In this document: positions 56,274 to 61,088 of the stretch, piece after piece
Numbering within the stretch: the first letter of the stretch is position 1
Layout of the letters: each line of letters opens with the position of its first letter
Assembly: GCF_014652095.1 (NCBI RefSeq)
Contig: NZ_BMYD01000007.1
Coordinates: 1 to 61,088 of the forward strand
Source of the DNA: Cognatilysobacter bugurensis
Lineage (GTDB): Bacteria > Pseudomonadota > Gammaproteobacteria > Xanthomonadales > Xanthomonadaceae
DNA length: 61,088 nt
Reading direction: 5' to 3'
Position numbers and translations under genes: made by a program
The notes under the pieces: model-generated
What the model was told of the DNA's origin: nothing
Seen by the model: the letters and a program-made list of their open reading frames with translations, nothing else
Databases searched by the model: none

Positions 56274-57149
56274 TCAGGCCGCCTTCGGTTCGGGCGTGAG
56301 CACCGGCATGCGGCGCGAGATCCACAGCAGGAACAGGCCGATCGCAATCAGCGGCAGGCTCAGCACCTGGCCCATCGTGAGCCAGCCGAATGCGAGGTAG
56401 CCGAGCTGTGCATCGGGCATGCGCACGAACTCGACGAGAAAGCGGAACACGCCGTACAGCAGCGCGAACATGCCCGACACCGCGTAACGTGGACGCGGCT
56501 TGTGCGAGTAAACCCAAAGCACGGTGAACATCACCAGCCCCTCGAGGGCGGCTTGATACAGCTGCGACGGGTGCCGTGCAAACGCATCGAGCGCGCCGTT
56601 CGCGTGCAACTCGCGCAGGCGATCGAGCGGCATCCCGGTGTACGGACCGAGATCGCTGCGCGGGAACACCACGCCCCAACCCGCGCCGGTGAACTTGCCC
56701 CACAGCTCGGCGCCGATGTAGTTGCCGAGCCGGCCGAAGCCGAGCCCCGGCGGCACGAGCGGCGCGACGAAGTCGACCACGTCGAAAAAGTGCAGCCGGT
56801 AGCGCCGCGCCCACCACAGGCATGCGACAAGCACGCCGAGCAGGCCGCCGTGGAAACTCATGCCGCCTTCCCAGATACGAAGCAGCGTCAGCGGGTTCCG
56901 GACGACATCGCCGAACGCGTAGAACAGCGCGTAGCCGAGCCGACCGCCGAGCACGACGCCGAGCATCCCGTAGAACAGCAGGTCGCCGTACGCCTGCTCG
57001 TTGACGCCCGGCAGCCGCCCGGCGCGCACGCGCTTCAGGCCGAGCCACCACGCGACGCCGAAGGCCAACAGGTACATGATTCCGTACCAGTGGATGGCCA
57101 CCGGCCCGAGTTGCAGCGCGACGGGGTCGATCTGGTGCAGGACGATCAT
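56274..57149 (-). CDS. lgt: Prolipoprotein diacylglyceryl transferase
   Basis: 291 aa inner-membrane enzyme with seven TM helices. It attaches diacylglycerol to the lipobox Cys of prolipoproteins, a step needed for LolB, LemA and the other lipoproteins here. Signatures are the N-terminal [31 protein letters not shown] and the Lgt signature [15 protein letters not shown]. Of two in-frame ATGs, I take 57149 because GGAG lies 9 nt upstream; the ATG at 57155 would be only 3 nt from it. Confidence 0.96.
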   Translation of the reverse strand: MIVLHQIDPVALQLGPVAIHWYGIMYLLAFGVAWWLGLKRVRAGRLPGVNEQAYGDLLFYGMLGVVLGGRLGYALFYAFGDVVRNPLTLLRIWEGGMSFHGGLLGVLVACLWWARRYRLHFFDVVDFVAPLVPPGLGFGRLGNYIGAELWGKFTGAGWGVVFPRSDLGPYTGMPLDRLRELHANGALDAFARHPSQLYQAALEGLVMFTVLWVYSHKPRPRYAVSGMFALLYGVFRFLVEFVRMPDAQLGYLAFGWLTMGQVLSLPLIAIGLFLLWISRRMPVLTPEPKAA

Positions 57150-57318
57150 GCGCATCAACTCCGGAACAAAGGCGCCGACGTCGGAAGCGCGAGCGGCGCG
57201 CCTATTGTTGGCCGAGCACGGACGCATGTCGACCGCTGCGCGCGCCACGCAGGCGGTGCGCCAGATGAGGCTACGTCGGTGAGTGCAGAACAGCGCCGCG
57301 AAGTCTGCCCGACCGGGT

Positions 57319-57813
57319 TCAGAGCACCGTCGGCCGGTTGGGCAGTTCGTTCCGATCGACCACGCCGGGCCCACGCGGGAAGGCAATGGCGACAATCGAC
57401 GACAGGCGCTCGACCCCGAGCACGATCGCCGCTTCGAACTCACCGTCGCGCAACCGCGCCTGCACCTCATCGCAGACGGCCTGCCAAGCGGCGGCGTCGA
57501 CGCGGCCCTCGAAGCCGCGATCGGCGACGATTTCGATCGCGTGGTCGGCCAGCAGCAGGTACAGCAGCACGCCGTTGTTCACCTCGGTGTCCCACACGCG
57601 CAGTTGCGCGAACACCTCGTGTGCGCGATCACGGGAGCTTACTCCGCGCCAAGCCTCGTTCAAGGGCAGCGCGGCCTCGACGGCGAAGCAGACCTCGCCG
57701 GTGTGCGTCGCCTCCCCCGCCTCGATCGCGCCTGTGATGCGTGCAAGCGCGGCGTCGGACAGGCGACGCCGCACCGAAGGCGGGAACACGTGGCGCAGCG
57801 TGCGCAGGCTCAT
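57319..57813 (-). CDS. TPM-domain protein
   Basis: 164 aa with a TPM (TLP18.3/Psb32/MOLO-1) domain: [40 protein letters not shown] and [17 protein letters not shown]. It lacks a signal peptide and the Gly-rich tail of its upstream partner. The ATG is preferred to a GTG two codons earlier because GGGAG lies about 9 nt upstream of the ATG. It is the third gene of the lemA-TPM-TPM unit. The molecular function is unknown. Confidence 0.85.
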   Translation of the reverse strand: MSLRTLRHVFPPSVRRRLSDAALARITGAIEAGEATHTGEVCFAVEAALPLNEAWRGVSSRDRAHEVFAQLRVWDTEVNNGVLLYLLLADHAIEIVADRGFEGRVDAAAWQAVCDEVQARLRDGEFEAAIVLGVERLSSIVAIAFPRGPGVVDRNELPNRPTVL

Positions 57814-57815
57814 CG

Positions 57816-58778
57816 TCACCAGCTCCCGGAGGCGCCGCCGCCCCCACTCATGCCGCCGCCGCCCGACCAGCCGCCGCCACCGAAACCGCCGCCGCCTCCG
57901 CCAAAGCCGCCTCCGCCGCCGATGATGATCGGCATGCCGCCGAGCCCGCCGTAGCCGCGGTGCCGCGCGAAGCGACCCGCCGGGCGACCTGCAAAGCCCA
58001 GCAACGCCCCGAGCAGCGCGCCGATCACGCCGACGAACAGCATCGACGAGAGCAGCCATGCGATGCCGCCACCCACGCCGGCGCCGAGCAGGCCCCGCAG
58101 CGGACGCGGGGCGCCGCCGAACATGGCGCGCGCGACCTGCGCGGCGATGAACGCCGCAAACAAGGCGAACAAGCCGCCACCACCGCCATCTCCGCTGCGC
58201 GCAGGCGCGGAGGGCGCATGGGACGCCATCGGCGCGGGCAGCGCTTCACCGTCGATCAGGCGCGCGAGCACGGCGGTGCCGTCCGCGAGCCCGCCCGCGA
58301 TGTCGCCCTCGCGAAAGCGCGGCACGATGTACTCCTGGATCACGCGCGCCGCGGTCGCGTCGGGAATCGCGCCCTCCAGCCCGTACCCGACCTCGATGCG
58401 CACGCGCCGATCGCGCAGCGCGGCGACCACGAGCACGCCGTCGTCGACCTCCTTGCGCCCGATCTTCCACTGGTCGAACGCACGCACCGCGTACTGAGCG
58501 ATGTCCTCGGGCTGTGTCGTGGGCACGACCAGCACCTGCAACTGGCTGCCCTTGCGCTGGTGCAGCGCCTGGGCCTGCGCAACGAGCCGCGCACGCGCCG
58601 CCGCATCCAGCGTGCCGGTGGTGTCGACAACGGGCGAATCGAGCGGCGGGATCGGCGCGAGTGCCTGAGCTCGTGCCGCAAGCGGCATCCACGCGAGCAC
58701 GAGCAGTGCCCAGCATGCAAACGCAGCGCGCGCCCACCACGTGTGCGTTCGCGATGCCGACCGCGCGACGAACTGCAT
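57816..58778 (-). CDS. Secreted/membrane TPM-domain protein with Gly-rich C-terminus
   Basis: 320 aa. A signal peptide (about 1-37, LAARA-QA) precedes a TPM domain (about 45-185: VVDTTGTLDAAARARLVAQA, QVLVVPTTQPEDIAQYAVR, VLVVAALRDRRVRIEVGYGL and EGAIPDATAARVIQ). Two to three hydrophobic helices follow, then a tail dominated by Gly with Phe/Trp/Ser. This layout is usual for the YgcG-like TPM partner of LemA. It starts 4 nt after lemA and is followed by a second TPM gene. Confidence 0.9.
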   Translation of the reverse strand: MQFVARSASRTHTWWARAAFACWALLVLAWMPLAARAQALAPIPPLDSPVVDTTGTLDAAARARLVAQAQALHQRKGSQLQVLVVPTTQPEDIAQYAVRAFDQWKIGRKEVDDGVLVVAALRDRRVRIEVGYGLEGAIPDATAARVIQEYIVPRFREGDIAGGLADGTAVLARLIDGEALPAPMASHAPSAPARSGDGGGGGLFALFAAFIAAQVARAMFGGAPRPLRGLLGAGVGGGIAWLLSSMLFVGVIGALLGALLGFAGRPAGRFARHRGYGGLGGMPIIIGGGGGFGGGGGGFGGGGWSGGGGMSGGGGASGSW

Positions 58779-58782
58779 CGAA

Positions 58783-59457
58783 TCAGCCGCCCGACGGCGC
58801 CGGCAGCGGCTGCGGCGCGGGCTGGGGCGCGCCAGTCACGGGCGGCGCGGGTGTCGGCACCGCCGGCGCTGCAGGCGTGCCGAAATCGACCTTGGGCGCC
58901 TGCTGGATCTGCGCCTCGTTCTCGACGGTGAAGTTCGGCCTCACGTCGTGGCCGAACACCATCGCGGTCAGGTTGGTCGGGAATCGCCGCACCGTCGTGT
59001 TGTAGTCCTGCACCCGCTCGATGTAGCGCTGGCGCTCGACCGCGATGCGGTTCTCCGTGCCTTCGAGCTGCGCCTGCAGCTGCAGGAACTGCTGGTCGGC
59101 CTTGAGCTGCGGGTAGTTCTCGCTGACGACGAGCAGGCGGCCGATCGCGCTCTGCAGCTGGCCCTGCGCCTGCTGGAAACGCGCGAGCGATTCGGGATCG
59201 CCCGCGTCGACGTTGACGCTGCCCACGCGGGCGCGCGCCTCGGTCACGTCGGTGAGCACCTGCTGCTCGTGCGCTGCGTAGCCCTTCACGGTCGCGACGA
59301 GGTTCGGCACCAGATCCGCGCGGCGCTGGTAGACGTTGATCACCTGCGACCAAGCCGCGTCCACGGCCTCGTCCTTTTCTTGGATCGTGTTGTAGCCGCA
59401 GCCGCTCAACAGCAGGGCCAGCATCGCCGTGCAGGCGATCTTCCACGGTGCGCGCAT
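58783..59457 (-). CDS. lemA: LemA family lipoprotein
   Basis: 224 aa. The signal peptide has lipobox LLSGC (about Cys20), followed by the LemA helical domain: YNTIQEKDEAVDAAWSQVIN, RRADLVPNLVATVKGYAAHE and QLEGTENRIAVERQRYIERV. A Pro/Ala-rich tail ends the protein. LemA proteins are helical-bundle membrane-associated proteins of unknown mechanism that occur with TPM genes, as here. The start MRAPWKIACTAML gives the lipoprotein signal. Confidence 0.92.
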   Translation of the reverse strand: MRAPWKIACTAMLALLLSGCGYNTIQEKDEAVDAAWSQVINVYQRRADLVPNLVATVKGYAAHEQQVLTDVTEARARVGSVNVDAGDPESLARFQQAQGQLQSAIGRLLVVSENYPQLKADQQFLQLQAQLEGTENRIAVERQRYIERVQDYNTTVRRFPTNLTAMVFGHDVRPNFTVENEAQIQQAPKVDFGTPAAPAVPTPAPPVTGAPQPAPQPLPAPSGG

Positions 59458-59527
59458 CGTCGCCTCCTCGCTCGAGTCCGGGCGACTACAGCGCAGCCGT
59501 GATAAATGCCGCGTGAGACGCGCCAAC

Positions 59528-59554
59528 AAAAAGGCCGGCCCAGAGGCCGGCCTT
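59528..59554 (-). terminator. Rho-independent terminator after terC
   Basis: AAGGCCGGCC (59531-59540) and GGCCGGCCTT (59545-59554) form a perfect 10-bp stem with a 4-nt loop. On the minus strand the stem runs into TTTTT (59532-59528). It lies 20 nt after the terC stop and separates terC from the lemA operon. Confidence 0.88.
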
Positions 59555-59574
59555 CGTCGCGCGGTGGCTGCCGG

Positions 59575-60309
59575 TTACTGCGGCAAGACCCCGCGTTGTG
59601 CCCGTCGCTTCGCGGCGAGGTTGAGCACCTCGACCAGCGCGGAGAAGCCCATCGCGCCGTAGATGTACGCCTTCGGCACGTGGTGCTCGAAGCCGTCGGC
59701 GACCAGGTAGGCACCGACGAGCACGATGAACGCGAGCGCGAGCATCTTGACGGTCGGGTTGCGGTCGATGAACTCACCGAGCGGCTTGGACGCAAGCAGC
59801 ATCACCGCGACCGCCGCGAGGATCGCGATGACCATGATGATCGTCTCGTCCGCCATGCCGACTGCGGCGATCACCGAGTCGAGCGAGAAGACGATGTCGA
59901 TGACGGCGATCTGCGCGATCACGGACATGAACGACGCGGCGGGCTTGGTGTGGATATCGGACTCTTCCGACTCACCGATGATCATGTCCTTGATTTCGGC
60001 ACTGCCCTTTACGAGCAGGAATGCGCCGCCGAGGATCAGGACCAAGTCGCGCACGGAGATGCCCTGGCCGAACACGCTGAACAGGTCGGACGTCAGCCCG
60101 GCCAGCCAGGCGAGCGTCAGCAGCAGCAGGATGCGGGTGATGCACGCGACGGCGATGCCGAACTTGCGCGCGCGTTCGCGTTGCGCGTACGGCAGCTTGC
60201 TCACCGCAATCGAGATGAACACCAGATTGTCGATGCCGAGCACGATCTCGATCGAGCTCAACGTGATCAGGGTCATCCAGGTCTGGGGGTCGAGAAACAA
60301 TTCGGTCAC
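59575..60309 (-). CDS. TerC/Alx family integral membrane protein
   Basis: 244 aa with about seven TM helices. The TerC signature is MTLITLSSIEIVLGIDNLVF in TM1, with paired acidic residues also in AVIDIVFSLDSVIAAVGMAD. The family includes TerC and Alx, linked to tellurite resistance and Mn2+ export. The 47-bp space to dgkA leaves no room for a manganese riboswitch, so regulation by yybP-ykoY RNA is not supported. It is probably transcribed with dgkA. Confidence 0.92.
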   Translation of the reverse strand: MTELFLDPQTWMTLITLSSIEIVLGIDNLVFISIAVSKLPYAQRERARKFGIAVACITRILLLLTLAWLAGLTSDLFSVFGQGISVRDLVLILGGAFLLVKGSAEIKDMIIGESEESDIHTKPAASFMSVIAQIAVIDIVFSLDSVIAAVGMADETIIMVIAILAAVAVMLLASKPLGEFIDRNPTVKMLALAFIVLVGAYLVADGFEHHVPKAYIYGAMGFSALVEVLNLAAKRRAQRGVLPQ

Positions 60310-60356
60310 GGGCTATCCAACGGCGAGAAGACGGAAAGGAAGGAGCAGCGCATCGG

Positions 60357-60743
60357 TCACGCGGCCAGCAGCCGCGGAATGACAATCGCGCCCCAAGTGA
60401 GGGCCACGTTGAGCATCAGCACGAACACCGCAGCCGAGCCCATGTCCTTGGCGCGGCCCGCGAGCTCATGGAACTCGGGGCCGTAACGCTCGATCACGGC
60501 CTCGATCGACGAGTTCAGCAGCTCGATGCTCAGCACCAGCAGCAACGAGCCCACCAACAGCACGCGCTCGACCGGCGTCTGCCCAAGCCACCAACCCAGC
60601 GGCGCGAGCGCCACGAACATGTAGACCTCGAGCCGGAACGACGACTCGTGGATCCACGCCGCGGCGAGTCCCTGCAGCGACCACTGGGTCGCCTTGAGAA
60701 TGCGCCCGGGCCGCCGGGGCAAATGCCCCATTTCGTCGGCCAT
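60357..60743 (-). CDS. dgkA: Diacylglycerol kinase
   Basis: 128 aa trimeric inner-membrane kinase that converts diacylglycerol to phosphatidic acid. The signature IELLNSSIEAVIERYGPEFH with catalytic Glu and Asn, the N-terminal ILKATQWSLQGLAAAWIHES and three TM helices match DgkA. The start is MADEMGHLPRRPGR. A CAGAAT followed by GCCGCC (minus strand, 60860-60855) about 112 nt upstream may be its -10. terC follows 47 bp downstream. Confidence 0.95.
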   Translation of the reverse strand: MADEMGHLPRRPGRILKATQWSLQGLAAAWIHESSFRLEVYMFVALAPLGWWLGQTPVERVLLVGSLLLVLSIELLNSSIEAVIERYGPEFHELAGRAKDMGSAAVFVLMLNVALTWGAIVIPRLLAA

Positions 60744-61088
60744 CGTCAGGCTCCGCTGCCGCCGGTCGGCGCGCGCCGCGCGGCACAGCCGGTGCGGTGG
60801 GAAGCGGCGATCGGCATGTGGCAGTCCGGTCTCGGCGGTGGCGCCGGGGGCGGCATTCTGCCATAGGCCACACGAATGCCGGTTTGACGAGCGTGGCGGA
60901 TTGGAGGACGCGCCACCCAAGTGCGAGCAAGTGGAGGCGTTGCGTCAGCGCGCCGGCCCGTTCCCGCCCGGGCCAGCGGCCCGGGCATTCGCCGGCGCAC
61001 GCGGCAGTGCCGCGTCAGCGCGCCGGCCCGTTCCCGCCCGGGCCAGCGGCCCGGGCATTCGCCGGCGCACGCGGCAGTGCCGCGTCAG
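60744..61088. other. Non-coding end of window upstream of dgkA
   Basis: No gene is supported in this 345-bp stretch. 60744-60941 holds the dgkA leader with a possible -10 (60855-60860). 60942-61088 is a direct repeat that continues to the window edge. Confidence 0.65.
60942..61088. repeat. 70-bp direct repeat, about 2.1 copies, each unit with two hairpins
   Basis: The sequence from 60942 recurs exactly 70 bp later up to the last base. Each unit contains a nested palindrome: outer stem GCGCCGGC/GCCGGCGC (60950-60957 with 60991-60998) and inner stem GCCCGGGCC/GGCCCGGGC (60966-60974 with 60978-60986). A second palindrome follows: ACGCGGCA/TGCCGCGT (60999-61006 with 61008-61015). No spacers are present. 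It may be a longer array cut by the window, or a duplication at a contig edge. Confidence 0.85.

Noticed and set aside
60310-60356. Manganese (yybP-ykoY) riboswitch upstream of the TerC-family gene
   Set aside because: The 47-bp gap is too short and shows no such structure.
60942-61088. CRISPR array
   Set aside because: The repeated unit is contiguous and identical without variable spacers, and no cas gene is present.

Overview
The window is a contiguous, very GC-rich chromosomal stretch with densely packed housekeeping genes. No insertion sequence, prophage, CRISPR array or plasmid gene is visible. The gene set and order point to a gammaproteobacterium of the Lysobacterales (Xanthomonadales), for example a Lysobacter- or Rhodanobacter-like organism. 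Supporting features are the block ychF-pth-rplY-prs-tRNA(Gln)-ispE-lolB-TPR divergent from hemA-prfA, the block lptD-surA-pdxA-rsmA-apaG-apaH, a three-gene pnt transhydrogenase, ahpC-ahpF-oxyR, and large secreted proteases with a C-terminal P-domain. The genus is inference; no rRNA gene is present to settle it.

Layout. 1-10295: the 5' end of tuf preceded by tRNA-Thr, tRNA-Gly and tRNA-Tyr under one strong promoter; then ychF, pth, rplY, prs, tRNA-Gln, ispE, lolB and a TPR protein on the minus strand, divergent from hemA and prfA. 10476-15298: an acetyltransferase, a SemiSWEET-like protein, acylphosphatase/TlpA-like/YihY, WrbA-like flavoprotein, DUF2069, and a one-domain asparaginase-like protein ending in a bidirectional terminator. 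15321-19055: two secreted proteases (M72 type and S8 with P-domain) separated by a strong terminator. About 620 bp of non-coding DNA upstream carries two CRP/Clp-like palindromes. 19056-27111: sufT, a small membrane protein, and the transhydrogenase genes. The transhydrogenase operon is split by an opposite-strand sigma factor / one-TM protein / DUF3106 operon. A large DUF1631 gene follows.

27256-36457: nitroreductase-like and 5'-3' exonuclease genes with overlapping ends, a Nudix hydrolase, pip, prmC, then an oxidative-stress block: ahpC with an OxyR operator overlapping its promoter, ahpF, oxyR, msrA, a GST and DUF2007. 36591-46976: glnS, a cysteine-rich lipoprotein, a nucleoside deaminase, a vanadium-haloperoxidase-like protein, rlmM, two Ubi-type monooxygenases, a BtuN-like membrane protein with a PduO adenosyltransferase, and an HDAC-like deacetylase. 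47139-54765: msrB divergent from lptD-surA-pdxA-rsmA-apaG-apaH (outer-membrane biogenesis, PLP synthesis, ribosome maturation, Ap4A turnover). 54957-60743: folA, thyA and lgt, then two TPM-domain genes with lemA, then terC and dgkA, all minus strand. The window ends inside a 70-bp direct repeat whose unit folds into two hairpins.

Many adjacent genes share a 4-nt ATGA or GTGA junction (lolB/TPR, tlpA/acyP, pntA2/pntB, the sigma operon, nitroreductase/exonuclease, DUF2007/gst, ubiH/second monooxygenase, lptD/surA), so translational coupling is common here. The observations I rate highest are the paired CRP/Clp-like sites upstream of the secreted protease, the interrupted pnt operon, the OxyR-ahpC promoter and the terminal hairpin repeat. 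I saw no clearly novel multi-gene system.
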